From contig NC_057015.1 in NCBI RefSeq assembly GCF_000002595.2, positions 1,835,932-1,899,931 on the forward strand: a stretch of DNA of 64,000 bases. Direction: 5' to 3'. The stretch comes from Chlamydomonas reinhardtii. Lineage: Eukaryota; Chlorophyta; Chlorophyceae; Chlamydomonadales; Chlamydomonadaceae. Numbering within the stretch: the stretch's first letter is position 1; the number at the start of each line of letters is the position of its first letter. Below, piece after piece: positions 1 to 10,748 of this stretch. The translations under genes and the position numbers were made by a program. The notes under the pieces are model-generated. The model did no database searches, had not been told where the DNA came from, and saw only the letters and a program-made list of their open reading frames with translations.

Positions 1-955
1 GGTGTGTCTCGCTGCTATGTCTGCCCTGGACTTTGGTCGGCAGCGTGTGGTTATGGCCGGGTTGGCGGCGCGAGCGAAGCTGCCGTCGGCCCGGGTGCTG
101 AGCATTGGACTTGCCGTCGTAGCTGACTTCTGGGGTCGTCTCCAGACGTTTGTGACTTTGGGTATCAGGCCAAAGGGTTGGGACGCTGTGCCGTTTGCGC
201 ATCCCTTCATGTCTCGGGCTGTTGCTGACGGCATGGTTTTGCGCTTGCCGTATGACGCTGATTCCCCGCCCCCCTCGCCGTGAGAGGTTGTGCGTGGTTG
301 GTGGCTCTGTGTGTGGGAAGGATGCACGTGTGGGCGACCGTTCTAGTACCTGGACGCTTGCGCCCTGGTTAGTGCGTGCGCTGTGCGTGTGTCCTGTGGC
401 CTCGACGTTTCCCGGCACTCCTGTGCCTAGGCTTGTGGCGTTGAGGCACAGCGGTGGGGCTCTGGCGGGTTGAGGCTTGGCTAGGACTCACTGTGCGCGG
501 AGTCACACGGACTTTGCCCGCGGGAGGGTTTGCAGCAAAGTCGGGGTTGGTGGAGTCAAGTTGGGCCCTGATAGCATGTGATGGCTCGGCGTCTTCGGGT
601 GCTGGGACTGTCCCCTCTGTAACATCCGCATCCTTAATTATGTCGCGGCCCCGGATCACGCGCCCGAGCCCCACTAGCCGTTTGTGGTGCTTGTGGGATT
701 TGGAATGAGGTATCACGGGCTCATGTGTGGAGTGGCGTGGACAGGGCGTGGCGGTGCCTTTGGTATGCCCCTTTGCCAGTCCCGCTGGGCTTGCAAGGGT
801 GCTGTTTATGTCGCCGGTACCCATCGCCACATCCCTTGCTCCAGGGGCTCAGCCCATTTTCCAGCTGTACAAAGCTGACACCCCTTGTCCCCAGCCCAAC
901 GTATTTTCCCAACGCACTAGCGATGGCAGCGTCATATTACGTATTCCAGTACGTA

Positions 956-979
956 GTACGTAGTACGCGTACTACGTAC
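956..979. repeat. 24-bp perfect palindrome in TACG-rich DNA
   Basis: The 12 bases 956-967 are the exact reverse complement of 968-979, centred on ACGCGT. The left arm is preceded by another copy of the same GTACGTA pattern, so the segment 940-980 is a short TACG-rich array. It could extrude a small hairpin. It lies in a repeat-rich region, so it may be an end or internal hairpin of an old element. Confidence 0.75.
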
Positions 980-1135
980 GAGGCAACCCTGCTACGCGCC
1001 GCACCTGTCACGAAAGCACTCGGGATGGCGCTTGCTACAATCGCGTAAAAACCTGTGCGGCCCTGGGCCCAACGCTTCCATCATGTAGGTGTGGAGCAGG
1101 GTGCGCAGCTGGCTTGCACTCCCCGCGGCTCACTT

Positions 1136-1385
1136 TTATTGATATGCTTGAAAGAACGCAACACGCACAAGCGAACATGACGTTGTAGAGCCGAGGCCAG
1201 TGAGCTAGCACAAGCAAAAGAAAAGCGTGAGCATGAGCAGCGACCACAACTGCTACGTTACCTTTGACGAGATAACCGCGCGCCAAGCTGCGCCACTCCG
1301 GCGTCCTAAAGCTCTCAGCTGGTGTATACGGCTGTCAGAGGCTGGGCTGGCGTAGACTGGCCGCAGACTACCAAGCGAAGGCTGC
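1136..1385. repeat. 250-bp direct repeat, left copy
   Basis: Bases 1136-1385 recur at 2179-2428 in the same orientation, offset by 1043 bp; wherever I compared the two copies they are identical. The 793 bp between the copies show no recognisable protein. Such a pair could be the terminal repeats of a small non-autonomous element or a recent segmental duplication. The pentamer CTCAC lies just left of this copy (1129-1133) and at the right edge of the other (2428-2432), which would fit a target-site duplication, but the boundary is offset by about two bases. Confidence 0.85.
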
Positions 1386-1707
1386 GATGCGTTGTGATAA
1401 CGCGAACCCCAAGAGACCCACCTGGAACACAGCCAGGCATCCGCGGTGAGCCAGGAGTAGTACGTACATGCGAGGACAAGAGGAAAGAGAACGGCAGAAA
1501 GGAGGGTGCGGCATGGCGGTTGTCAAAACGTTGAGGCCGGCGCAGAAAACAAACCAGGGTGGCTGCCTAGCTGCGGCCGGGCTGACGCGAAGGCTGACTG
1601 GCTGCTGTATATGGTGAGCTGAGACTGGTATGAAAGGCTGGTGCCGGCCAGGCGAGTTGGGCATGAGGCGCCGCTGCATGGGGACACGACGCGCTGTAGG
1701 CCATGGG

Positions 1708-1795
1708 GCAACTGACGGGTGCGGACCGTAGTACGGTTCCCCACACCCGTCCAGGAACCGGCCCACGCACGGTGCAGCGGGGCCGGCCGGGTGGA
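1708..1795. repeat. Dispersed repeat, copy 1
   Basis: This segment shares a long run of similar sequence with about 31541-31632, including the block ACGGTTCCCCACACCCGTC (GCGGTTCCCC... in the other copy) and the block GCCGGCCGGGTGG. The two copies are diverged, with small indels. It lies inside the interval bounded by the 250-bp direct repeats. Confidence 0.6.
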
Positions 1796-2178
1796 GGAAC
1801 CGGGCTGGCAGCTGGGCTGGACGTCGCGACGTTGAATCGACAAGAATCTGGGCCCCACAGGGGGTCGGGGCGTGCAGGGGCGCTGCGGGCGTGCCGACGA
1901 CGCCAGCGTGTCCCAAAACACCGAAGTCCACGTGAAAGCCAGAAGAGATAAACGCTGACAAGAATAAAGCCAGCAACGTTCCAAAAATAGTCTCAGTACA
2001 AACGAGATTTGTGCAGGGCACCGTGCCAACCGCGTGAATGGTGGCTGCACCCGCAAGCGGGAGGCTCGCCCTTGCCAAACACTTAAGGGCGGGACCTTAA
2101 GTAGGTCCCTGCCACTGGGCAACAGATACCAGCGTGAACTTGCCGGGGCCCAGGGGCGAGTATCCCTGTTCTGTCCTG

Positions 2179-2428
2179 TTATTGATATGCTTGAAAGAAC
2201 GCAACACGCACAAGCGAACATGACGTTGTAGAGCCGAGGCCAGTGAGCTAGCACAAGCAAAAGAAAAGCGTGAGCATGAGCAGCGACCACAACTGCTACG
2301 TTACCTTTGACGAGATAACCGCGCGCCAAGCTGCGCCACTCCGGCGTCCTAAAGCTCTCAGCTGGTGTATACGGCTGTCAGAGGCTGGGCTGGCGTAGAC
2401 TGGCCGCAGACTACCAAGCGAAGGCTGC
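2179..2428. repeat. 250-bp direct repeat, right copy
   Basis: This is the second copy of the repeat at 1136-1385, in the same orientation and apparently identical. The near absence of divergence argues for a recent origin by either duplication or insertion. Confidence 0.85.
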
Positions 2429-3333
2429 TCACCAGATGCATGCACGACCCCTGTGCTGAGCGCACCCCTTCGCAAGCAACTAGCGGAGTAGCGGCTCGGT
2501 ATGAACACGTTCCGGATTGCGGACGCTGCTGAGGTGTGCGGAGTGCGGACGCTGCTTGCAACAGCACTTCGGTACTGGCGTGTTCAGTTAGTTCGTAAGC
2601 GGGTGACACGCGTTGAACATAACGCCCAAACCCCTGGCTTTCTACGCTTTCCTTCGACAACCCCTACATGTCACGACCAGAGGTGCCCCTGGTCACAACA
2701 AGAAGCTCCAGAACCCATCGCCTAGTATGGACGAAACCGCACAAGTCACCAGTAGGACACAGCTCCAGCGATTGTAACACTCGCTTACCCCCGCACAACC
2801 TTTCTGAAGCTCCTTGCTGACCCTGAGGCGGCCTGTTAGTCCATTCCTCGCAATAGCGCATCTACCACATCTGAGACTGACACGCACCTCCTCTACTACT
2901 CGTTACACGGTCTGTCCTCAGATACACTGACAAGTTTGCCGTGCATGTTCAGGTCTCGTCATTTGGTTCAGGACGCGCGCGCCTCATGCATGAAAGGCGG
3001 TTTATGTCCTTGCCGTTGCCGCGGCTGGACGGTGCTATGCACTGTGCATACCTACCAGAATCCGTCCCACACGAGGCCACCCGACATGCAGTGGGCCGCT
3101 TGCCGATGAATGCCTGGCAGCGCCCACAGCCAGAGCCGTCTTTCCCCGCTTCACAGACCCTAATATGTAGAGTGTCCCGCCCAGTTGACCCCTAGCCTTG
3201 CTAACCCCGTTTCGCACATTCTTGCCATAACTACGCGCTACTCCCAGAGTGTTCCACCCAAAGCTGAGTCCCCTCGCCCCACCGTCCAGTCCAGTCAGCA
3301 GTGATTCTGCTCATAGCTAGTGCTCGGTCGTCG

Positions 3334-5252
3334 TTATTTGCTCTTCATCCATGCTTCCAACTGCTGCACGCCAGGTCCGCGCCACGCGGTGCTGCAGTTA
3401 CGAGGCCTTCGCCACCGGCTACAGTTCAGGGCAGGCGGAGGACACATGTCAGCAGCTTGCAACGGAGGGTGGCGGGGAACCGCGTATGACACCGTCCTTG
3501 TTGGGACACAAAGCAACCGTGGCAACACAATGTGTCCCCGGCTGAGTCCGACCACAAAAACTGTTTGGAAGCAATCTCATTCACGCCAGCTAAAAGGTTC
3601 CGGCGCAATAGCAGTCCCCATGCCCGATGCCACCAGCCACAACGAACGCACTGACCTGGAGCTTGCGGACAATGTCCGCGGGCACCTCGTCCAGCTCGCC
3701 CGGTAGCCAATTGAACAGCGGTGGTAGTGCGCGGCCTGCAGGCCGAGGGAAATCAAAGAGCGACTGGGATTAGGCCCGAATCCTGTTCGCTGGTGTCTTG
3801 CCGCCCCTTCCACCCATGCCTCCCCTTCCGCCAACACCACTTGCGCAACCTCTGTCACCCATACCGGTTACGGGTCATTCGACCTCGCTCACCGTTCGGA
3901 AGCCGCGTGGCCGGATCCCGCAGCTCATCGAAGAAGGGGTGCGTCATGGCCTGCACCGCGGTCATGCGCTTCTGGGGCGCGTACTGCAGCAGCTTGGACA
4001 CCTGCGGAAGGAAGAATGGCAGATGGCTGCTTAGGAGGAAAACAACCAGTGTGTTGAAAAGACAACCCCAAGCTTCTGAGCCGCCGTGCACTGCATGGCC
4101 GCTGTACCTACCAGGTCCACGGCGTCCGGCGGCATCCGCTTGCTGAACACCTTCGTCCAGGGGTGCGCCTTGATCTGGGGGAACTTGAACTCCGTGTAGT
4201 TGGGGTTCATTGCGTTAATCTCCTCGCGCGTGGGCGTGCCCAGCACCTTGATGATCTCCACCAGCTGGTCCACGCCGCTCTCACCCGGGAATAGCGGCTG
4301 CCCCAGCAGCAGCTCCGCCAGCACGCAGCCCACCGACCAGACGTCGATGGCGCTGGTGTAGTCGGTTGCGCCAAAGATGAGCTCCGGCGCGCGATAGTAG
4401 CGTGAGCAAATGTACGAGATGTTGGGCTCCCCCTTCACCAGCACCTTGGCGCTGCCGAAGTCGCACAGCTTCAGCTGGTGCGTCTCCGTGTTCACCAGTA
4501 GGTTCTGGGGCTTGATGTCGCGGTGGCAGATGCCCATTTTGTGGATCGAGTTGAGCGCGCGGCACATCTGGTATGCGTACAGCTTAACGAACAGGTTGGG
4601 CATCCGCTGGTTGTTCTTCGCGTAGTGCTTGCTGATGCGGTACACCGTGTCCGGCACGAACTCCAGGACCAGGTGGAGGTAAGTCTCGTCCTTGTCGGTG
4701 TGAGAGTAGAAGCAGTGCTTCAGCTTCACGATGTTGGGATGGTCTACCAGCTTCATGATTTGCAGTTCACGGTTTTTGAACCGCTTGTCCTGCAGCACCT
4801 TCTTGATGGCAACCTGCAATGGAAACGAGCGCCGGTTCAGCATTTGCTTGTGCTAACCAGTCGCGCACATGCGCGCCATGCCGAATACCCACCGTCTCGC
4901 CCGTCTCCAGGCAGGTCGCTTGGAAGACCACACCAAAGGACCCGTTGCCTACGACCCGGTCCGTTGAGTAGTTGTACGTCTGCCGAGAAGCCCCAGTGCC
5001 TGACGACGCCGACAGCACATGGCCACCGGTCTTGAGGTCGCCCTCAATCAGCCGGCCCTCAAAAATCTACGGGGTCATGAGGAGCGCGTGCGAGTCAATA
5101 AAAGCCCCGCGTATCGGGGCGGTGTGCGCAGACGCGCGAGCACATTGCGACAGTCGCACCTCCGCTGTTGCCGCGTTCTGCTGCGCCTTGCTTGACCCCG
5201 CCTCATCGTCCTTATCCTTGATGTTCAGCTCCTTCATGCCCTGCAGCACCAT
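3334..5252 (-). CDS. GSK3: Glycogen synthase kinase 3 (GSK3/shaggy)
   Basis: Serine/threonine kinase of the CMGC group, a cytosolic/nuclear regulator in the shaggy family. Exons read on the minus strand: 5252-5160, 5066-4893, 4813-4112, 4001-3893, 3735-3656, and a probable short last exon 3363-3334; all phases agree, giving about 395 residues, the usual size. Visible motifs are the glycine loop [16 protein letters not shown] with the catalytic lysine, HRDIKPQN catalytic loop, DFGSAK, and the activation segment [12 protein letters not shown] with the regulatory tyrosine. The C-terminus shows the family pattern LPPLFNW. The ATG at 5252 starts MVLQGMKEL; the second methionine is an alternative. 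The last exon (QLEAWMKSK then stop) is inferred from a TGCAG acceptor and matching phase only. Plant GSK3s act in hormone, stress and developmental signalling; algal homologues have been linked to flagellar function. Confidence 0.93.
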
Positions 5253-7117
5253 AGAACCAGCGCTCAACGCATGCAACCACAGCGACCTCCCCTTTCCCTC
5301 CTTGCCTGCTGCAAATCGTTGCCAGAGACAGAGGGTTGCTGGGCCGGGTTGGCCACACTGGCACTCATTGCCACCTGCAGAACAGGCCAGCAGCGTGAGC
5401 TGGTGCTGCTGCGAGCGGGCCAGAGCTGTTCCCCACCTGTGCTACTCGGAGATCGAGTACTGGGGTCCAAGCCGAGTGAGGACCTGAGAGGCAGTTCCAG
5501 GAGCGCGAAGGCCTCAGAAGATTTCAAAACTCAGCCCGATATGCCTGTCCGGAAGTGGAAGCGCAGGCTGGGCTGCCTGCCAACTGCAGACCTACGCTGG
5601 GGCGCGGTGCTGCGGAGCGGCCTTATGTGCGACGATGGATGGACCCTTCCTTGCCGTAGCAGACTTAGCCGCGGGTCCCCATTAGCATTTCGGAAAGTTA
5701 GGGAGTGCGTCTTAAACAATTTCGTAGCACAAGGCCCCAAGGCCCCACAGATATTACGTAGCGAGCGCGAAAGTACTTATAGAACACCTTATGTGCAACC
5801 TATGTGCGCGGCGGTAAACGGCAGCGGCGAGGCGTCGGCCCCCATCATTTGACCACGCCATTCCCTCAAGCCCCCTCGCGCCTTCATATTTGACATGAGG
5901 AAGTTATGTGGTGCTATATTTGCAGCCGACATTTACCCTTCGTTGGGAGCCTACAAACAAACGTTTGGTGCGGCACATGTGCAGTCCGTGTGCTGCACTT
6001 GTTTGGAACCACTGTGCACGCAAATAGACAACAACAATTCGGGACATATTTCCCTTGAACAAGCCTGCTGCACCGCGTCTGGGTGGCACGCTTGCGAACA
6101 TGCCCACGCCCTTGCGTGCCGCAAAGCATGGAGGAGTCCAAGCGGGTTCTTACGCTGACGCTTTGCTGGCTGCTTGTCCCGTAGCTCCCCAAGGCCATTG
6201 TTATAGGAGGCTTGCCCCTGCAGTACCTGGGGTGGCGGGTGCCCAGAGCCTACGGCTGCATTCCTGCTGCCTCCAGGGTGCCCCCACGGCTGCAATCCTG
6301 CTTTGCCTGGTGTCTCCAACCGATGAATCGTGCTGGGCTCGCTGCCTCCACTTCACTTTCATAGTATATAGGCGCCAAGCGCCTTCTAGGCTTCTACTGC
6401 ATCCCTCCGTCGCATATTGTTTGCCATGTGCTGGGGTCTGGGAATCAGGTGTATCCTACGGGAATTTACCAACCTGCCTTAACCGTTAACCCTGTCCCAT
6501 CGCGCATCCCTCTGGTGCCTATCCGGGGTGCTGCACATAGGGCTGGAAGCGCGGTCAAGACGTGGCAAACCACTTACACGCTCAGGCGCTGTGCTATGTA
6601 TTCGTCCGCCTACTACTTCCAGGCTTACAACACCAAGAGAACTAAAGGACTTCACAGCCCCAACCACTCCTCGCGTGTCTGATGTATCTCTGCCGCAGAA
6701 CTGCGTTCAGTTCAGGAGGTCACATGCTGCCCATCACATGTACCGGGCCGACCCCGTGGGCTGACTAGCACTTGCACTAACCTCACTCCCGTGCTGCCCG
6801 GCAGCTCCGACAACCTCCTTGGGCATCGTGCGCATTTTGTTTCATTCAAAGCATCTTCGATAACCCCATGGTAAAGCCCGTAAACATGTCACCGCACGTA
6901 GCCACATGCCACGATCATTTGCATACGAGTACAAGGCATCATGATGCCAGTTTATCACTTGCAAAGGGCAAGGGCTTGGCCTGCTTCCGCACGGCAGGTG
7001 TAGCCCCTGGCCTTGCCCCAGGCGCGTTCAATCGGTGGCAGATGCACGCATGCTCAGCGGCTCAGCGCACCACCCCTACCTCCATGTGTCTTCAGCAAAG
7101 TGACTGTCTGTCCTAAT
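5253..7117. other. Intergenic, 5' flank of GSK3 and 3' flank of DUF3054-like gene
   Basis: No exon chain was found. The left part must contain the GSK3 promoter and 5' UTR. The right part must contain the 3' UTR of the gene ending at 7118; TTACA (TGTAA on the minus strand) occurs at 6574-6578. A dispersed repeat copy lies at about 6788-6865. Confidence 0.5.
6788..6865. repeat. Dispersed repeat, copy 1 (partner near 42358)
   Basis: This stretch and about 42358-42440 share CCGACAACCTCCT, GTGCGCATT and AAAGCATCTTCGATAA in the same order and spacing, with scattered substitutions. It is an old dispersed repeat of at least 75 bp. Its full extent and family are unknown. Confidence 0.7.
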
Positions 7118-8942
7118 CTACATCCCGCTTGAGAGCACGGTGTCCAAAGCGTGGACCACCTGCAAGCATTCAGGCGAACACCAGCTCAGGTGAGGAACAT
7201 CATGCTTTTGGACTGGGGCACCTGCCTGCATGCACATCGCGCGTGCAGTCCGCAGGCGCCAGGAGCAGCGCCAGGCTAGACAACAGCGCACAAAACTCTT
7301 GCCAGCCTACCTGAAGCGAGATGGAGCCCACCGCGCACATGAGAGTCGCCATTAGGAGTGCCTCCCGGAAGCTGCACAACGCAGATTCCGAGATGGCAAG
7401 GTTAGATAGTATGGTACTAGAATGCAATTACGCACGCCGTGATCTGACATATCACATGTGCCTCGTCCTGCACGGCATGAGTTCGATCCTATGTTGCTCA
7501 GCCCGTCCTGACGTCCACATGTCCTGGCCCTACATGGAACCTGCCACAGCTTCTTCAATGGGCACGTACCTGTACAGGTCTCGCAGGAACTGCTGCCGCC
7601 GGAAACCCAAGCCTTTCAGGCCGAAAGGGTCTAGATATAGCGAATACACGCAGCGCCACAAAATCATCAGCGCAAGCATACCAGTGGCGGTCACAAATGG
7701 CTCTCCAACGCCGCGGGCTGCCAGCGGCAGGGCAGTGCCCCAGTCCGTGTCACCCACCAGCGACCTGTGGAGGGGCACCGAAGCCGACCGCAGGATGGAG
7801 CGTCGACCATTTGGAGCAGCCTTGGCTGTAGGGGAGAGCGCCGGTGCGCCACGCCCTGGATTCAGCCATGGTGTCACGGCCGCCAAGCTCCAATTTATGC
7901 CCACAGCGTACCAGCAACACAAGTGCGTTGAAACAAGACTTCCTCTTACCGGCTCTCCACCGCCGTGACAATCACCAGCTGCGCCGCCGCCACCGGCATG
8001 GCGCTTAGCCATGTCAAAGAGGCCACACGCAGCGCCGCCGGAAGGTCAGAGGTGGCGGCGGTGCGGTATGCGCCCACCATGAGGCCCGCCGCCACCCAGG
8101 TGCCGACCAGCGTCACGGTGAGCGCCACGAACTCGCTGAACCGCGTTGGCGAGAAGTCGAGCGGCGCCAGCCAGCCGGGAAAGTCTGGGCTGGTGATGAT
8201 GGCGGCAATCTGTGGCAGCGGCCGGTGGTGGACGGGGGACATGACACCATAGGTGGATGAAGCATACACAGTAATGAGGCGGAGGTGCACGTTCGGTGAC
8301 GACACACACAAACTGCAATCGAAGCGTTTGTGATTGGCTGAGTCGCGGCACATGTTAGCAAATGCCACCTCTTGGTTGTGCGTGCGAAGTTGTGGTGTGC
8401 GGCCAGCGCGTGTGCTGAAGAGCGACCAGGGGCTCCCGGCCAGACAACGGTTGCGTTGCGGACGTGAGGTAAACCGCTCACCTGCTTGTACAGGCAGAAG
8501 TTGACTGCAAGCGCAGGAGTTACACATGCAGGTGACAGCAGGTTAAGAGGTGATACTGAGGGCTGAGGGCCCAAACTTAAAGCGTATGATACGCAGGGAC
8601 CAGCAGTGTGCCAACACGCCTTCATGGTACCTGTTCACGAGTCCCACGGCACTTACTGATGGCCACTACGTCTCCAACCAGCAGCTCTCGGTTCTCAATC
8701 CGCATCAGCTTTTGATCATCGTCACGCGGCCCCCCTGGCCCTTGCGCGAAGCAGGTGGTCAGGGCGTGGCGGTCGTTGCCGGCGCCGTTCCCGGCGGGGC
8801 GGGCCTGCCGGGGGGCAACTCCAGGCCAGTCGGCTGTAAGCCGGGCTGGCGCGCGGGGACGTTGCAGTCCGTAGGACTGCGCAGGTATTAGATGATGAAA
8901 AGAGCTTGTAGTGCTGCCGCCAACACTGCGTGTAGCCAGCAT
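7118..8942 (-). CDS. DUF3054-like membrane protein, probably plastid
   Basis: Exons on the minus strand: 8942-8657, 8504-8482, 8209-7950, 7764-7570, 7371-7311, 7159-7118. Phases close exactly, giving 288 residues. The first roughly 75 residues are rich in Ala, Arg and Ser and look like a plastid transit peptide. The mature part begins ENRELLVGDVVAI and has hydrophobic segments around FVALTVTLVGTWVAAGLMVG, LTWLSAMPVAAAQLVIVTA, TATGMLALMILWRCVYS and ALLMATLMCAVGSISL, so about four or five membrane spans. The order (GD-V motif, G-W/A-A-G-Y block, V-T-hydrophobic-W-R block) resembles the DUF3054 family of cyanobacteria and plants, whose function is unknown. The family call rests on remembered patterns and needs a profile search. 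The final 13-residue exon is inferred from phase and a TTGCAG acceptor. Confidence 0.6.
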
Positions 8943-9410
8943 TGCCCGCTGAACGAGGGTTTTGGAACAGTCACCAAAGGCACAAAGGCCAGTGGGATAC
9001 AAGTGGATGATGATGTAATTTTATGTCCAGGCTTGCAGGTGAGCGACTCAAATTGTGTGATTGCTGTGCTGATGCAGATGAGAAGGAAGCTTTCTCCGTT
9101 TTCCTGTACCTAAGTATTAACTTCAGCACTTCCATCAACGTATCTCAAAACCAAAATCGTATACTGTAAGTACCCTGAACCAGCTTCACAACGTTTACTC
9201 CTTAGACCCTGGGCGTGTTTGTGACACCCTGGGCAGCCGCTGTGACCAGCCGTTACAATGTCAGGCGTAAGAGCTTGCCTGCAGCCAAATGAGGGCCCGG
9301 CGTGAGTTGCAGGCGCTTGGAAGGAATGTGATGCAACCTCTTAGCGCTTCGCACACAACAGTGTATGACTTGCTTTGGAGAAAAGTATCAATGCATCTGA
9401 TTTTGGTGCC

Positions 9411-10748
9411 ATGGATGGGTCCCGGACTCCTGGCGGGCGAACAAGCACTAACCTGGACACAGCGCCTATGCGGGAGAGGGCGTTTGCCCGCATACCAGCA
9501 GACGCTGCCACCCGGACTTCATCTTTGTGCCACGTCTCAGTTTCCAAAGCTGTCTGCCATTACAGGTGCCCTATCGGCCAAACATACGGAGAAGTTGGGG
9601 GGAGCAGTCCCAACTTCAGGGGCAACTTCTGTGACGCGGGGCGCAAGCACGTATCCGGCCCAGCATCCGAGCTTGCCACGCAGGGCTTCTCACGCTGGGA
9701 GCAGTCCTCAGGGAACCGCGATCCCCCGCTCAGGTGCGCCCATGCATACGCTATGGTGTTTGCTGTGTGGAAGATGTCTGTGGGGACGCACCCAGGCGCG
9801 GCGCCTGTGGACGCCTCATACGGCATGTCGTTGCAGTCTGTCGGTGCGGCAGAGCATGTTGTGTGGCCGCCATACAGGTGGCGGGCGTAACAACGCATAG
9901 TATGACATTAGGGCCGCTCTCTAAGCATTCGTCGTGCTCTTCAAAATGTGGACTGCAGGCGGCACGCGGAGCAGCCTGCATCTACTAGCTATGCGGAGCC
10001 GTCTGTGATGGGGGGGCATGCCTCGTACTACGGACGCCGTGCAGTTGGGGAGGGCGAAGACGGGACAGCGTACCGGCGAACAATGAAAGCAGTGCCGCAG
10101 CCGGTACGGCAGGACCGGTGAGTAGTTGCGTGAGCTGTCATAAGTTGCGGTGTCGAAGGCTGGGGGACCAGGCTGCAGGCTTGCAGCCGTCTGCCAACCG
10201 GTATTTTACGATGTTCCATCCCGCATTCGCTCTTCCCTGCCCACCTTACCCGCAGGCCGGAGGGGAAAAAGGCAATTCCAGAGCCCTACGGCGCGCCGCC
10301 GGCGCACCCGCGCGGCACCCGCCCGCCGCCCGATGACGTGCGCTTCCGTGAAGCGGAGTCCGCGCCCGAGCCCAACCTGCCGCGGCTAGGGCGCCCGGAT
10401 GGCATTAGTGGGCTGCGCGAGAGCGGGGATCAACAGTACCAGTTTGAATCCTCCCTGGGTCGCAAGATCCGCGTGGGGCAGGACAGCTATCGAGGCGCGG
10501 GTCGCGCGGGTGATCGAAGCCTTGTGTATGGTGCGCCAGCGCGCACGGAGGACGACCCTACCTACTTCCGCAGCATGAAGGACAGCCCCACGTTCACGCG
10601 CTTTTGCAACAGCCTGCCGGCCAAGCCCGCCGTCAGCCCGCACCAGCGGCGGGAGGAGGGCATGCGCCGTGCCGCGGAGGAGGAGCGGCGACGGGAGGCG
10701 GCGCTGGTGAGCACGCTTGACATTCAGGGAGTGCCGGATGACGACTGA
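9411..10748 (+). CDS. Unrecognised hydrophilic protein, two exons
   Basis: ATG at 9411 stands in the context GCCATGG. Exon 1 runs 9411-9733 and ends in phase 2 at a GTGCGC donor; exon 2 runs 10256-10748 after a CGCAG acceptor. Together they give 271 residues with no membrane segment. The N-terminus is Arg/Ser/Thr-rich (MDGSRTPGGR); the C-terminal part has a charged, probably helical stretch (RREEGMRRAAEEERRREA) and ends GVPDDD. The codon bias of exon 2 is strongly coding. Part of exon 1 is compositionally weaker, so an undetected intron or an extra small exon between 9733 and 10256 is possible. I do not recognise the family. The proline/arginine-rich disorder and DDPTYFRSMKDSPTF segment are reminiscent of ciliary or cytoskeletal proteins, but that is only an impression. 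Confidence 0.55.

Larger units (their letters stand above)
1..3333. other. Repeat-rich stretch without a convincing gene
   Basis: I find no exon chain with consistent phases and no recognisable domain here. Reading frames are open on both strands, but they mostly lack ATG starts and the codon bias of the neighbouring genes. The stretch holds a TACG-rich palindrome near 956, a 250-bp direct-repeat pair (1136-1385 and 2179-2428) and one copy of a dispersed repeat near 1708-1795 that recurs near 31541. It probably represents degraded mobile-element sequence plus the 3' flank of the kinase gene at 3.3-5.3 kb. A minus-strand reading frame at 369-830 contains a stretch of mixed composition that could be an old coding remnant, but I could not assign it. 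Confidence 0.5.

Noticed and set aside
369-830. Minus-strand frame as a gene
   Set aside because: It has mixed composition but no recognisable domain, no splice partner and lies in repeat-rich DNA.
1129-2432. Calling the direct-repeat pair an LTR retroelement
   Set aside because: No protein domain, primer-binding site or purine tract could be recognised between the copies, and the putative flanking duplication is offset; kept as an unclassified repeat pair.
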